DNA of 64,000 nt from Xenococcaceae cyanobacterium MO_167.B27 (GCA_030065935.1 JASJCP010000024.1:1-64000); one strand, 5' to 3'. Shown: positions 18,592-29,386, numbered from the stretch's first letter. Notes: generated by a model from the sequence alone, not told the origin. Numbers and translations: made by a program.

Positions 18592-21456
18592 CTAGGTTTT
18601 AAATTTATCTATTCCTGTTTGTAGTTTGCCTGCTACTGTCAACAGTTGTTGAATTTCCTCAGATACTTGAGTTGCAGATTGAGAGTTTTCTTGAGCCGTT
18701 GCTGCTACATGGGCAATATTTTTACTTACCAAATTAGAAGTCTCTAACTGCTGCAAGGCTGACTCAGCAATTTCAGTTACCAGTTTTTGAATTTCATTAC
18801 TAGCAGCAGTTACACTATCAAGACTTTGACGGGTTTGTTCTACAAGCTCTGTTCCTTCTACTACTTGCTGTGTTCCACTAGACATGGCTTTTACCACCTC
18901 AGTAGTTTCTAATTGAATTTTGGCGACAAAATTTTCAATATCCGCCGTAGCGGTAGCAGATTGACTAGCTAAAGAACGAACTTCATCCGCGATAACTGCA
19001 AAACCTTTTCCTTGTTCTCCCGCTCTTGCTGCTTCGATGGATGCTTTTAGAGCCAGCAAATGAGTTTGAGCAGCAAAACTACTGATTGAATCTAAAACTT
19101 GAGAAATTTCTTGGGATGATTCTCCTAAGCGTTTTACTTTTTGTTCTGTTTCTGTAACTGTTTTTTGTAGAATATTGATTTTGAGTACTGCTTGGTTTGT
19201 GGCATGATCACCAATATCAATAGTTTGTCCTGCTTTTTTGACAATTTCTTGGGCTTGAGATGCTCGTTCTGAAACACTACGAATTGATGAGTCAATTTCT
19301 TGAATATAAGCAACTGTTTGGAAAATAGATTCTGCTTGTTCTACTGATTCTTGGGCGAGTTTTTCTACTATGTTTTTACTGTTGTCGGCGGTGGTTTCTA
19401 CATCTTTGGCGACGGTTTTTACTTGATTAACTAATTTTTGTAAGCTGGCGATCGCAGCATTATAAGAGTCAGCAATTGTACCAATTTCGTCTTGTGTTAC
19501 CTTGGCTCTAATGGTCAAATCTCCTTGAGAAATGGGGTCAACTTCTTGCAGTAGTTCTATAGCTCGCCATTGCAACTGTTCTTGAGCTTGCTTGGCTTGA
19601 ATCTCTGCATTTTTCTGCTGTTCTAAAAACTCTAACCGTTCCAGAACAAAACCGAGTTGATTGGCTATTTGCTCTACAAAACTAATTTCTTGGGGCTGCC
19701 AATTTCGAGGACGAAAACATTGATGAGTTACTAATAAAGCAATTGGTTTTCCCTGGATAAAAATCGGGATTATTAAACTAGCTTGAACACCAAAAGACTG
19801 TAGTTGCTGTAATTGTTCCTTACTAAGATTAGCTTGTCGAATATCGTTAATTACTTGTACTTGATTAGAATTTTGTGCGATATATTCTTGAAGCCAATTA
19901 GGAGTATAGATTGTTTCTCCTATAGTAGATGTATTACCTTGAGCTAGGGATTCTACTTGAGTTTTTCCGATAAATTGCTCATCAAATTTATAATAAATTA
20001 CTCGTTCTACCGATAAGACAGAGCGAATTTCTTGAACGACAGTCTTAATAATTAGTTGTGAGTCTTGTAAGTTATTAATCTTAAGAATTATATCTTGAGT
20101 CTTTTTCGCTTGCTGTGCTTCTTCTTGTTGTTGCTTGATTAGTTTATTGACTTGAAAAATTAAATTATTAAAACTATAGGCTAAAGTTTGAGTTTCTAAT
20201 GTACCTTGGGGTTTGGCGACAACATCTAAATTACCGATGGCAGCTTGTTCAGCAGTAGTAGCTAAATCTACTAAAGGTTGGGACAATTTATTGGTGACAA
20301 CAATAATAATAATTGTTAAAGATATTATTAATACTAATGCAATAGGGAAGAGAATAGGAAGTAACTCACCGCCAGCAGTTTGTAACGCTAACTTATCAAT
20401 GGAAGCCACAGCAACCAAGTCTTGATTAGGGATAGGCATTAAGGTGTAGTATTTTTTCTGATAAATAAAGCTAACAACGACAATATTTTTTTTAGCATTA
20501 TAAAATTCAACATTGACATCTTTTAAATAATTCTTTTGTTGAAGAGTTTTTAATAATTCTTGAGAATTAATTTGAGGTTCAATCAGTAGGGCTGCTATTT
20601 CAGTAATTTCACTACCCCCAATCAAGTCTAGATTATTACTTAATCCTTGGTATTTAATAGTTTGTATTACTTTATTGTCTCCTGGTGCAATAAATTGAAA
20701 TATTTGAGATTCATCTATTCTTAAATGAGATAAATTATCTGCCACTACGTCAAAATAACTTCCTGGCAAAATAGCTTTGATAACTCCTAAAAATTCTCCT
20801 GTTTTAGGATCTGTGATAGCTTGGGCTAATTCAAAACCAACTGTATTAGCTGAATCATCAAACTTTGGAGAACTCAGCCATTTAGTTTCACTTTTACCTT
20901 TTTGCCACCAAGTTTCATCTCGCTGCACAAAATCCGATGTAGGTTCACTATAAGCAATATTAAACCCATTACGGTCTGTGTAAAAAACTTCTTCTAAACC
21001 AGAAATTTCGACAATTTTTTGGAGATATTTATTTAATTGTTCATTGGGGGTTAATAATTTATTAGTAGCAAATTTTTCTTCTAATTCAGAGATAGATAAC
21101 CGATCTAGTTTATCTTGTTTGACTTTTTGCTGACTGTTAATAACGGCATTTAAAGTGTCAGAGTTGGCAGCAATTAACTCAGTAAGTCTTACTGCTTCTA
21201 CTAATTTTTGTTCAATAGTTTCTCCAGCTAAGGCTACTTCATCAACCAACTGTTGTTTAATTTCTGCTTGAGCTTTTTCTTGAACTAAAAATCTGTATCC
21301 CAAAAAACCAGATAAAGTTACAGTACCTAGCACTGTAGGCAAAATTAGGGATAAAAGACGATTCCGAAGACTTACTCTTCTAAAAGATGGAGAAGTATTG
21401 GGATTTATAGCATCAATCTCTTGTGGTGTCACCAATAACGATGGATTTTGAGTCAT
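18592..21456 (-). CDS. Methyl-accepting chemotaxis protein with a bilin-site-less GAF domain
   Basis: 954 residues: cytoplasmic N-terminus, TM1 about 36-58, a periplasmic sensor about 60-360 ([20 protein letters not shown]), TM2 about 365-388, HAMP, GAF about 455-610, a second HAMP-like segment, and an MCP signalling domain. The GAF aligns with that of the neighbouring PixJ-like protein, but where that has DPCF this has TPNW (518-521), and where that has ECH this has KEQ, so no covalent bilin is expected. The receptor tip reads [18 protein letters not shown], with two usually conserved Asn changed. Position corresponds to PixJ2. ATG 21456 is chosen; the upstream 42 codons translate G-rich repeats. 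Confidence 0.88.
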   Translation of the reverse strand: MTQNPSLLVTPQEIDAINPNTSPSFRRVSLRNRLLSLILPTVLGTVTLSGFLGYRFLVQEKAQAEIKQQLVDEVALAGETIEQKLVEAVRLTELIAANSDTLNAVINSQQKVKQDKLDRLSISELEEKFATNKLLTPNEQLNKYLQKIVEISGLEEVFYTDRNGFNIAYSEPTSDFVQRDETWWQKGKSETKWLSSPKFDDSANTVGFELAQAITDPKTGEFLGVIKAILPGSYFDVVADNLSHLRIDESQIFQFIAPGDNKVIQTIKYQGLSNNLDLIGGSEITEIAALLIEPQINSQELLKTLQQKNYLKDVNVEFYNAKKNIVVVSFIYQKKYYTLMPIPNQDLVAVASIDKLALQTAGGELLPILFPIALVLIISLTIIIIVVTNKLSQPLVDLATTAEQAAIGNLDVVAKPQGTLETQTLAYSFNNLIFQVNKLIKQQQEEAQQAKKTQDIILKINNLQDSQLIIKTVVQEIRSVLSVERVIYYKFDEQFIGKTQVESLAQGNTSTIGETIYTPNWLQEYIAQNSNQVQVINDIRQANLSKEQLQQLQSFGVQASLIIPIFIQGKPIALLVTHQCFRPRNWQPQEISFVEQIANQLGFVLERLEFLEQQKNAEIQAKQAQEQLQWRAIELLQEVDPISQGDLTIRAKVTQDEIGTIADSYNAAIASLQKLVNQVKTVAKDVETTADNSKNIVEKLAQESVEQAESIFQTVAYIQEIDSSIRSVSERASQAQEIVKKAGQTIDIGDHATNQAVLKINILQKTVTETEQKVKRLGESSQEISQVLDSISSFAAQTHLLALKASIEAARAGEQGKGFAVIADEVRSLASQSATATADIENFVAKIQLETTEVVKAMSSGTQQVVEGTELVEQTRQSLDSVTAASNEIQKLVTEIAESALQQLETSNLVSKNIAHVAATAQENSQSATQVSEEIQQLLTVAGKLQTGIDKFKT

Positions 21457-21514
21457 GAAAGAAACCAAGTAATTCGATAGATAAGTAGTCGGTGCATCAG
21501 TTAAGAGCGATAGT

Positions 21515-21575
21515 TGAGATAGGGGATTGGGGATTGGGGGAATGGGGAAATGGGGGATTGGGGATTGGTACTTAA
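21515..21575. repeat. G-rich minisatellite (GGGGATTGGGG-like units)
   Basis: Six or more units of GGGGATTG/GGGGAAATG. The same unit occurs at 15020-15049 and 30012-30103. It lies in the 161-base gap between the two receptor genes and would be read as Pro-rich nonsense on the minus strand, which argues against an upstream start of the 18592-21456 gene. Confidence 0.7.
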
Positions 21576-21617
21576 TGAACAATAAACTATGACTAGAACA
21601 TCTTGATTGGTATAGAA

Positions 21618-23837
21618 CTAGCTAACTTTAAACTTGGCGACACTTGCTTCTAAGTGTTGCGCTACGGTTAAAAGCTCTTTAAAGGAATTAGATACCTGTA
21701 TAGCTTCGGTGGCTGTTTTTTCGGAGATGGCTGCTACTTGAGTCATGGTGTTAGTTACTATTTCTGAGTCTTGAGACTGTTCTACGGTAGCTTGAGCGAT
21801 CGCATTAACTAGTTGATTAATTTGTTCACTAACTTCTGATATCTGATTGAGAGAAGAACGAGTTTCATCAACTAATTTTGTACCCATAACTACTTGTTCT
21901 GTACCAGATTCCATAGCTGCTACGACTTCGTTTGTCTCTGACTGAATCTCTGCTACTAAAGACTCAATTTCTGCTGTCGCGTCGGCGGATTGTTTGGCTA
22001 GGGAGCGAACTTCGTCAGCAACTACAGCAAAACCACGCCCTTCTTCTCCTGCGTGGGCTGCTTCTATTGAAGCATTCAACGCTAAAAGATTAGTTTGATC
22101 GGCAAAGTTACTAATCAAATTCACCACCTTAGAAATTTTTTGGGAAGACTCTCCTAAACGCTTCACTTTTTTGGCGGTTTCTGCTACTGTTTCTCGAATC
22201 GCTTTAAAGCCATCTACGGTTCGGTTCATCACTTCGTCTCCAGTTTTAACTGTGTTAGAAGCTTGTTGTACTGCTAGTTCTGCTGCTTCTGCATTAGCTG
22301 CTACAGCTTTGATAGAATTAGCCATCGCCGTAATCCGATCTATAGCGGTAACAATTTCTTGAGTTTGTTCTGAAGCATCTTGAGCTAATCCTTGAATCGA
22401 AACTTCTTTCGCGCTGGTTGTGCTTGATACCAGCATGGCTGCGGTTTTTACTTGAGTTACTAGTTTTCCCAGACTTTCTATAGTGGAGTTATAAGAATCT
22501 GCAATTGTGCCAATTTCATCCTCTTTTACTTTGGCGCGGATAGTTAAATCCCCTTGACTGACGGGATCGACTTCCATTAATAACTCTAAAGCTCTTTGTT
22601 GCAGTGTTTCTTTGGCTTCTCTTTCTTTCTCTTGAGCTTTTTGCTGTTGTTCTAGCAAAGTCACTTTTTCTATAGCATTTCCCGACTGATTGGCAATTTG
22701 AAGTAATAAGTCTATTTCTGTTTCTTCCCAGATTCGTGAACCAACGCACTGATGAGCAATCAGCAAGCCAAATAGTTTTTCTCTCACTAGTATAGGAGTA
22801 ACGACACTAGCTTTGACTTCAAAAGACTCTAGTTGTTGAAGATGACATTCGGTTAATTCTGCTTGGTAAATATCAGATATTACTTGATATCTTCCTCGGC
22901 GATACTTTTCCGTATATTCTTCAGCAAAACAAGGGTCATAAATTTCTGCACCCAGAGACTCGGTAAAGCCTGCTAAGACTGACTCTGCTAATACTGTTCC
23001 TCGCCACTGCTCATCAAAACTATATATAATAACGCGATCGCAATTTAAGGCATTTAGCGCATCTTCTACCGCAATTTGAAACACCGTATCAAGATCAATG
23101 GCTTCCCCAACACGAAAAGCAATCTCTTTTAGAACACGAGAGCGTTTGGCTTCTTCTCGCAATTTAGTTTCATTAGCTTCAATAGAATCAGCCAAAACAT
23201 TAAAAGTACTAGCTAGTAAGCCAATTTCATCATTGTTCCTGACTACCGCCCTAGCTTGTATATTACCTTGGGAAAAATCTTGGGTTACTTGTTGCAACTC
23301 TTGAATCGGAGCAGCAATCGCTTTACCTAAAAAGTCTGCCAATAAAACGATAATCGCCAAGACAATTCCCGCCACAATTATCTGAGTCAAAAAATTAATC
23401 CAAAATAAACCTGCATTTAAAGAACTACCATAAACAATTACCCCAATAATTTCTCCTAAATCATTTTTAATTGTTCTTGCTGCTAAGGCGTAATTTTCAC
23501 CATTAATTTTGCTTTCCCCAGTAACAGTCTTATCGGGTTCGTTCAATAATTTTTCTAACCATGATGTATCAGCTAAGGGGACGGAAGAAGTTTCATTGTC
23601 TGCTGATTCTAACGAAGATGTGGCTAGGGTCAATTCTCCTGTTGCTTGGCGTAGATATACCGCATTATAATCTTGTTTAAATTGTTGAGCTTTTAAACTT
23701 TGTCGAAGAATAAATCCTCCCCAGCCAACTACTATTGTCAAAGAAGCAACACTTAACCAAGAAATTAAATTAGTTTTGCGACTAATGGGAAGATTATAAA
23801 TTGTTTGCACTAGAGAAGTAGCTTTGCTATTAGCCAT
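21618..23837 (-). CDS. pixJ: PixJ-like phototaxis receptor with DXCF cyanobacteriochrome GAF
   Basis: 739 residues: TM1 about 26-46, a short periplasmic loop, TM2 about 147-168, HAMP 168-222, GAF about 235-392, a second HAMP-like segment (415-470) and an MCP signalling domain with the standard tip [18 protein letters not shown]. The GAF has the canonical bilin-binding Cys331-His332 (TECHLQQL) and the second Cys303 in DPCF (301-304), 28 residues apart, the hallmark of DXCF cyanobacteriochromes, which absorb blue and green light. PixJ1 of Synechocystis is the phototaxis photoreceptor of this class but has two GAF domains; here there is one. Flanked by pixI-like and second receptor genes in the Synechocystis order. 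Confidence 0.9.
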   Translation of the reverse strand: MANSKATSLVQTIYNLPISRKTNLISWLSVASLTIVVGWGGFILRQSLKAQQFKQDYNAVYLRQATGELTLATSSLESADNETSSVPLADTSWLEKLLNEPDKTVTGESKINGENYALAARTIKNDLGEIIGVIVYGSSLNAGLFWINFLTQIIVAGIVLAIIVLLADFLGKAIAAPIQELQQVTQDFSQGNIQARAVVRNNDEIGLLASTFNVLADSIEANETKLREEAKRSRVLKEIAFRVGEAIDLDTVFQIAVEDALNALNCDRVIIYSFDEQWRGTVLAESVLAGFTESLGAEIYDPCFAEEYTEKYRRGRYQVISDIYQAELTECHLQQLESFEVKASVVTPILVREKLFGLLIAHQCVGSRIWEETEIDLLLQIANQSGNAIEKVTLLEQQQKAQEKEREAKETLQQRALELLMEVDPVSQGDLTIRAKVKEDEIGTIADSYNSTIESLGKLVTQVKTAAMLVSSTTSAKEVSIQGLAQDASEQTQEIVTAIDRITAMANSIKAVAANAEAAELAVQQASNTVKTGDEVMNRTVDGFKAIRETVAETAKKVKRLGESSQKISKVVNLISNFADQTNLLALNASIEAAHAGEEGRGFAVVADEVRSLAKQSADATAEIESLVAEIQSETNEVVAAMESGTEQVVMGTKLVDETRSSLNQISEVSEQINQLVNAIAQATVEQSQDSEIVTNTMTQVAAISEKTATEAIQVSNSFKELLTVAQHLEASVAKFKVS

Positions 23838-24006
23838 CTTTAAGAGATTGTAGTAGTAATTTTCTTTGAGATTAATTTAAGCAAAATATAAGATTAAATA
23901 TAATTTTTAAAAACCACAATAAATTTAGTCAGTTGATTAAGCGGTAACGGCGATAGACCTTATATTAGAAGCGTGGTTAGTATCCACAATTCATGAATAG
24001 CGGATT

Positions 24007-24564
24007 CTAGAAATTTAGTTGGTTTTTAGGCATAGCAGAAATAATAGCATTGCCATTTAAAACTAGAATCATTTGTTCATCAGGATTGATAAAATATCCC
24101 TCTAAAAAAGGGGCTAATTTAGTGGTAACAGCAGAATTAGGGGGAGAATGAATCAAATCAGGATTGCACCATTCAATATCTTCAACTTGAGTCACAATTA
24201 GACCGAGGCTAGAAGTAGCAGTTCCTTTTTTGTGATTTTTTCTTTCTGAAGAAATCACAACAACGCTATAGTTAGTAGTATTCTTTTGTTGCTGATGCCA
24301 AGTATAAAGACCAATTAAATGTCCTAAGTCTATTGTCCAAAGAATTTCACCACGCCAGTTATAAACTCCCATTACCCAGGGTGGCATTTTAGGGATGGGA
24401 ACGATTTTTCTTAACGGGATTTTGAGGACTTCTGTTACATCTAAGATAGGTAACATCGTCTTAGTTTCTGGTTCAAGATGAAATTTTAAAAATTTTTTTT
24501 CCTTGATTTTTTGAGGGATATTTTCAGTGGCTAAGTTTGAAAAATTTGCTTGAGTAATAGACAC
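24007..24564 (-). CDS. pixI: CheW-like adaptor (PixI-like)
   Basis: 185 residues; the CheW domain occupies about 25-180, with ILDVTEVLKIPLRKIVPIPK, GVYNWRGEILWTIDLGHLIG and SLGLIVTQVEDIEWCNPDLI. The start is GTG at 24564 (MSITQANF); no ATG lies nearby. It sits 32 bases after the CheY-like gene and 169 bases before the photoreceptor gene, the position of pixI in Synechocystis. It should couple the PixJ-type receptors to the hybrid CheA. Confidence 0.85.
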   Translation of the reverse strand: MSITQANFSNLATENIPQKIKEKKFLKFHLEPETKTMLPILDVTEVLKIPLRKIVPIPKMPPWVMGVYNWRGEILWTIDLGHLIGLYTWHQQQKNTTNYSVVVISSERKNHKKGTATSSLGLIVTQVEDIEWCNPDLIHSPPNSAVTTKLAPFLEGYFINPDEQMILVLNGNAIISAMPKNQLNF

Positions 24565-24596
24565 AGTATTATTTTTCTCTGAACTGTTGAACTTGA

Positions 24597-24956
24597 TTAG
24601 ATTAGTTGTTGAACAGTACGGACTAATTCCTCTTGATCAATAGGTTTAGGAATATAAGCATCTGCACCCTGTTTTTTACCCCAAAATTTATCCATTTCTG
24701 TTCCTTTAGTAGAACAAATAATGATGGGAATTTTATTAGTATCTTCTGTTCCTTTGAGTTGCCGACAAATTTCAAATCCACTACGCCCAGGCAAAACCAC
24801 ATCTAAGAGAATTAAGTCAGGGTTAATTTGTTTGATTTTTTCCAGTGCTTCTTCTCCACTGGTGGCGATAGAAACATCAATGCCAATTTCTTGTAAGCAG
24901 CTAGTTAGTATAGCTCTTTCGGTAGCACAATCATCAACGATTAGAGCGTGTCCCAT
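24597..24956 (-). CDS. pixH: CheY-like single-domain response regulator (PixH-like)
   Basis: A stand-alone receiver of 119 residues with an intact phosphorylation site: acidic pair in IVDDCATE, phospho-acceptor Asp in ILLDVVLPGRSG, Thr/Ser switch in IICSTKG and the conserved Lys in YIPKPID. Such PilH/PixH regulators act with the PATAN regulator in controlling type IV pili. A GAGG ribosome site precedes ATG 24956. The pixI-like gene follows after 32 bases, so the two are probably co-transcribed. Confidence 0.88.
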   Translation of the reverse strand: MGHALIVDDCATERAILTSCLQEIGIDVSIATSGEEALEKIKQINPDLILLDVVLPGRSGFEICRQLKGTEDTNKIPIIICSTKGTEMDKFWGKKQGADAYIPKPIDQEELVRTVQQLI

Positions 24957-25138
24957 AAAATTACCTCAATGAATTAACAATTTAACTGAGCTTTAATAAG
25001 ATGCTATCTAGTATTCTTAAAATTTAAGCGGATATTACCTATAATTCCCAATGGAGAATTGGAAACTAACAAAAATATTCAGAACAATACTGTTTTAGCA
25101 TCAGGATATACAGTAAAAAATATCAAGAAAAATAATTA

Positions 25139-26350
25139 TCAATCTTTCTTTTGCCCTTTCTGTGTGAGATATTTATTAATTACATTTAGGAGAATTTCCT
25201 GTGTGACGGGTTTGCTAATAAAATCAGTAGAACCAACCATCTTAGCTCTAACGCGATCGATAATTCCATCATTACCTGTCACAATAACAATGGGAGTATT
25301 CCGAAAGTAAGAAAGCTTGCGTAATTGGGCGCAAATTTCATAGCCATTGGTATGAGGCATTACCAAATCTAAAAAAATTAAATCTGGTTTCCGACTTAAT
25401 AAAACTGCGATGGCCCTTAAGCCATCCATTTCGCTGACAAATTGATAACCAGCAGAAGTGACAGTCTCTTTCATCGTTTTACAGATAGCAGGACTATCAT
25501 CAATACAAGCAATCAAAGTGCGACTTGGGGTAATAGTTTTAGATAATCTTTTGGCGATGGGAGTAGATATAGGAGGCGGTATATCTTCGATGGCTACTAA
25601 CTGAACTAATCCTAGTTGTATATAAGGTAGCAAGGAGCGAGTTACTGTTACAACATCTCGCCTCATGCGAATACTTAAATCTCTTAAACTTTGTTGTCCA
25701 TCCAGAAGTTGACTAAGATTTTGATAAATTTGATTAGAAGTTCTTTTCTGTAAAGCCTCTGGTTGCCGAATCACAGGTGCCATATCAGGAGAACGATCTG
25801 CTATTTTAGCAGCTTGCCAAGCTTGCCATAGTTTATTGGCTTCTGCAATGATTTGTTGTGCATCAATCAAAGTTAGCCTAGTAGATAGTAAGTTATCTTG
25901 GACTGTTTCACACACAACTTCCACTGCTTGAGTAATATCAAACAATATTTCTACAACAGTAGCTTTGATAAAGCGACCAGCTTGTTCAGGAGTGATTTTC
26001 TTCTGATCGATCCAAACAGATAATAGTTTGTATTGCCAAGAAATTCGACATTCCTCAAGAGGAATAGCAGCTAGTTCTGATTGAACTTTATTAAGATGAG
26101 CTAGTCTTTGGGGACAATAGGCTGCAAGATTTCTGCGCCAGCGTCTTACTGGATGTAGCCCGCCAGTAGCATAAACAATTCGACCAAGATATAAATGAAT
26201 TATCCAAGAAGTTTCTTGGGAGTCAGTCACAATTAATTGACCGCTAAATTTAGCATCTTTGAGGGATTCAAAAAACTCTGTTTGCTTGGTTGCAGTAAAT
26301 TGTTGAATTCGGGTACGAGCATGACTAATTCCATTTTTGGCAGTCGTCAT
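25139..26350 (-). CDS. pixG: PATAN-domain response regulator (PixG/PatA-like)
   Basis: 403 residues: N-terminal PATAN region about 1-265 (SLKDAKFSGQLIVTDSQETS, LYLGRIVYATGGLHPVRRWR) and a C-terminal receiver about 280-400 with intact residues (ACIDDSPAI, LIFLDLVMPHTNGYE, VIVTG, FISKPV). In Synechocystis and filamentous relatives such proteins (PixG, PilG, PatA) sit at the head of chemotaxis-like operons and transmit the signal to the pilus motors. It is followed by the CheY, CheW, receptor and CheA genes of the pix order. The 425-residue protein at 38419-39696 is a close paralogue with a damaged receiver. Confidence 0.88.
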   Translation of the reverse strand: MTTAKNGISHARTRIQQFTATKQTEFFESLKDAKFSGQLIVTDSQETSWIIHLYLGRIVYATGGLHPVRRWRRNLAAYCPQRLAHLNKVQSELAAIPLEECRISWQYKLLSVWIDQKKITPEQAGRFIKATVVEILFDITQAVEVVCETVQDNLLSTRLTLIDAQQIIAEANKLWQAWQAAKIADRSPDMAPVIRQPEALQKRTSNQIYQNLSQLLDGQQSLRDLSIRMRRDVVTVTRSLLPYIQLGLVQLVAIEDIPPPISTPIAKRLSKTITPSRTLIACIDDSPAICKTMKETVTSAGYQFVSEMDGLRAIAVLLSRKPDLIFLDLVMPHTNGYEICAQLRKLSYFRNTPIVIVTGNDGIIDRVRAKMVGSTDFISKPVTQEILLNVINKYLTQKGQKKD

Positions 26351-26518
26351 TACTGGTTTCCTATAATAAAAAACATTTTGAGGTTGGTGTTATCCTCATT
26401 TATAGAATTCCCAAAAAGCCTTTTAGAATTACAATTTTTGCTAAATTAATCAGTAATCTTTACTTGCTACTTGCTAAAAAGCTACTTGCTACTTGCTACT
26501 CCCCAATCCCTAAAACCA

Positions 26519-27088
26519 TTAACTAGCCTCTAGATTTTCTGCGGTTATTACAGATTTTGTAAGTTTCTCTGTATCTAGAAAAAACATAACTGGAGTTTCG
26601 GGAATTTCAATAATTTGAGAGCTAATATACTGGATATTAGTTTTTTCGAGATATATTTGGGGTAAAGCTTTAAAAGCAGATTGCTCAACACGATACATTA
26701 CTGGTTGAGAATCTATAGGTAATCCCACAAGATTAGTATTCTGATCTTCTAAGATGATTAGATATCTTAATTCCATTGCTTCAAAAGCTTGCAAGTCTGC
26801 CCTATTATCATCTGTTGTCTTTGTTTCAGGCGAATTAGAATTTGTCAGACCAGAAAAAATATATTTGGCAACATCAATTACCAATAACTCTTTATCGTCA
26901 TAGTTGGTAAAACTAATTCCCTTATTCCCTGGATCGCCATAGATTTTACCTAAAGGGATTACTTTATATACTGCTAAAATTGGGACAGCAAACCATTCTT
27001 CAAATAAACGAAAAGCAATGATTTGTTGTTTGGCTTGATTTTGACGATTGGCAAATTGTCGAGAACGCAGAGTTGAAAATATACTCAT
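26519..27088 (-). CDS. CheW-like adaptor
   Basis: 189 residues; residues 20-180 look like a divergent CheW domain (QIIAFRLFEEWFAVPILAVY, KELLVIDVAKYIFSG, YLIILEDQNTNLVGLPID, VMFFLDTEKL). It follows the dCache receptor gene by 45 bases and precedes the pixG-like gene by 168 bases, so it belongs with the receptor rather than with the pix set. The insert around residues 85-105 is unusual for CheW. Confidence 0.75.
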   Translation of the reverse strand: MSIFSTLRSRQFANRQNQAKQQIIAFRLFEEWFAVPILAVYKVIPLGKIYGDPGNKGISFTNYDDKELLVIDVAKYIFSGLTNSNSPETKTTDDNRADLQAFEAMELRYLIILEDQNTNLVGLPIDSQPVMYRVEQSAFKALPQIYLEKTNIQYISSQIIEIPETPVMFFLDTEKLTKSVITAENLEAS

Positions 27089-27133
27089 ATCTTTATCTAT
27101 AACAAGATATTTAAGTTAAAAATAAATTGATAT

Positions 27134-29386
27134 TTATACCGTAAAAGTATTAACAGATGTCTCTAACTCTTGAGCAATTTTAACAGTAGTTTCTAAAGAA
27201 TTAGATACGGATTGAGAAATATCAGAAGTACGTTGAGAAACTTCAACAACTTGTTCCATTAACTTAGTTACTTTTTGAGAAGTTTCCGCTTGAGAAGTGG
27301 TGGCACTAGAAATAGACTGGAGTAATAAATCAATCTCTTGGGAAACTTCAACAATGCGTTCTAAACTATTTTTTGTGTTTTCTACTAGCTTTGTTCCTTC
27401 TACTACTTGGGCTGTACCAATTTCCATTGCTGCTACTACTTCTTGAGTTTCTTCTTGGATATTTTCGACAATTTCTTCAATTTCTTTAGTTGCTTCGGCA
27501 CTTCTGGCTGCTAATTCTCCTACTTCTTCTGCTACTACGGCAAAACCTTTTCCTTCTTCTCCAGCATGGGATGCTTCAATACTAGCGTTAATTGCTAGGA
27601 GATTAGTTTGCATGGCAATTTGATTAATCAGAGATACTACTTTAGAAATTTCTTGAGAAGATTCCCCTAGACGTTTGACTTTTTTGGTGGTTACAGCGAC
27701 GGTTTCTCTTAACTGTAAAATGCTATCAACTGTTTGTTGGATCGCCTTTCCTCCAGAAGTAGCACTGACAGATGCTGAATGGGAAACACGAGCTACTTCT
27801 TGAGCATTTTGCGCCACTTGTTGAATAGAATGGGTCATTTGCTCTACTTGATTGAGGGTATCAGTAATTTGTGCTACCTGTTTGAGAGCTTCTTGGGTTA
27901 CATTGCCAATTGCAGTCTCATTTTCACCGATAGAAGAGTTTACTTGAGTGGTGGTGGTTTTTACTTGAATTACGATATCTCGCAAACTTTCAATAATAGA
28001 ATTAAAAAAGTCAGCGACTATACTTATAGAACTGTCACTGATATTTGCTCTTACGGTTAAATTTCCATCTGATACTTCTTCGATGCTAGAAATAAACTGC
28101 AATAATTCTTGTTCTATGGCTTCTTTACTCTGCTTTTCTTGTTTGGCGATCGCAATTTGAGCTTTCATTTGTTCAGCAGCAATTGTTTCTTGTTCTTGAA
28201 TTAATTGTTGAATACGCTCCGCCATCTGATTGATATTGGTACTTAAAGTAGCTAATTCATCAGAATTATCAATAGTTAGTCTTTGCTCTAAATCACCTTG
28301 ACCAATTTTTTCAACGGTTGAAGCTGCTTTAATAATTGGTTGAACTAGTTGTTGCGCGGTAAAAATACTAATTATAGCAACCAGAATTGTAGTAGCTACT
28401 GTACTTAAAATCACTGCTTGACCAACGTTGGTTTGAACACTGTAAGCAATTGCTTCTTGAGTAACAATAAAACCATCCCAACCAAGTTGAGCAAATTCTG
28501 TTTCAAATTGATTGGGAACATAACTCCCTACAACATATCTTTTTTCTAATGGTTCGTAAAATTCTAATGTTTTAATTGTTCGTGCTTGACGTAATTCAGC
28601 AAAAGAAGGTAAATGATCCTGTGCTGGTCTATTAACTCCTTCTCGATCGTTAGTTAGAAAAACTATACCGTCTCGGTCTGCTATATGATAAGTAGAATCA
28701 TCCTTCAAGTTAAATTTTTGTACAACTTTTTCTAGTTGCTGAATAGACATTCTACTGCGGACAACACCAACTAATTTATTAGTCACTGAATCTTTAACAG
28801 GAGCAGCAAAGTAAATAACTATTTCTCCCACAGATTTAGAAAATCTTGGTTGAGAAATGAACGGTTGACCTGTTTGAATCACAGATTGAAAATAGTCATC
28901 ATCAAAATGATTCCTAGGAGTCGTACCATCTGAAACTGCTAGATCATTCCCCTCTAAATCTATGAAATTAATACTGTCATAGAAAATTTTATTTTGAGCA
29001 AAATTGCTTAATTCCAAGCTCTTTTGCTGGTTTGTGGTAGTATTTCTTAATTTAGCATCTTGTAATATTGATAAATTAGCAACAATTTTAATATCCTGAG
29101 AACCCTCTTTCAGAAAACTTTGAACTTCATCTAACATTGCTTTGGTATCATTTTGCTGAACCTCATAAACTTTTTTGGTGATAGCTTTATCGGCAATCTG
29201 ATAGGCAATAAAACCAGTAAACATAGTGGGCAATGCTCCTATGGCGATCGCCATTAAAGTTACCTTGGTTTTGAGAGAAATATTTTTAGTAAAATTCACA
29301 TACTTATGAGCTTTTTTCTGACCAATAGAGTCGGTATTTGATGGAGTTGTACTCTGTTCTATAACTAGCTTATCTTTTTGATTCAT
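27134..29386 (-). CDS. Methyl-accepting chemotaxis protein with dCache sensor
   Basis: 750 residues: cytoplasmic N-terminus, TM1 about 40-62, a periplasmic dCache-type sensor about 65-320 ([47 protein letters not shown]-like strand), TM2 about 325-347, HAMP, a second HAMP-like segment, and an MCP signalling domain with tip [20 protein letters not shown] (about 600-619). dCache domains usually bind small molecules such as amino acids or organic acids; the ligand cannot be read here. It lacks a GAF domain, unlike the pix receptors. CheW genes flank it on both sides, 87 and 45 bases away, forming a small module inside the larger locus. Confidence 0.88.
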   Translation of the reverse strand: MNQKDKLVIEQSTTPSNTDSIGQKKAHKYVNFTKNISLKTKVTLMAIAIGALPTMFTGFIAYQIADKAITKKVYEVQQNDTKAMLDEVQSFLKEGSQDIKIVANLSILQDAKLRNTTTNQQKSLELSNFAQNKIFYDSINFIDLEGNDLAVSDGTTPRNHFDDDYFQSVIQTGQPFISQPRFSKSVGEIVIYFAAPVKDSVTNKLVGVVRSRMSIQQLEKVVQKFNLKDDSTYHIADRDGIVFLTNDREGVNRPAQDHLPSFAELRQARTIKTLEFYEPLEKRYVVGSYVPNQFETEFAQLGWDGFIVTQEAIAYSVQTNVGQAVILSTVATTILVAIISIFTAQQLVQPIIKAASTVEKIGQGDLEQRLTIDNSDELATLSTNINQMAERIQQLIQEQETIAAEQMKAQIAIAKQEKQSKEAIEQELLQFISSIEEVSDGNLTVRANISDSSISIVADFFNSIIESLRDIVIQVKTTTTQVNSSIGENETAIGNVTQEALKQVAQITDTLNQVEQMTHSIQQVAQNAQEVARVSHSASVSATSGGKAIQQTVDSILQLRETVAVTTKKVKRLGESSQEISKVVSLINQIAMQTNLLAINASIEASHAGEEGKGFAVVAEEVGELAARSAEATKEIEEIVENIQEETQEVVAAMEIGTAQVVEGTKLVENTKNSLERIVEVSQEIDLLLQSISSATTSQAETSQKVTKLMEQVVEVSQRTSDISQSVSNSLETTVKIAQELETSVNTFTV

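Noticed and set aside
21457-21582. N-terminal extension of the GAF-containing MCP
   Set aside because: The extra 42 codons translate the GGGGATTGGGG array into Pro/Ile-rich sequence; the ATG at 21456 gives a normal receptor start.
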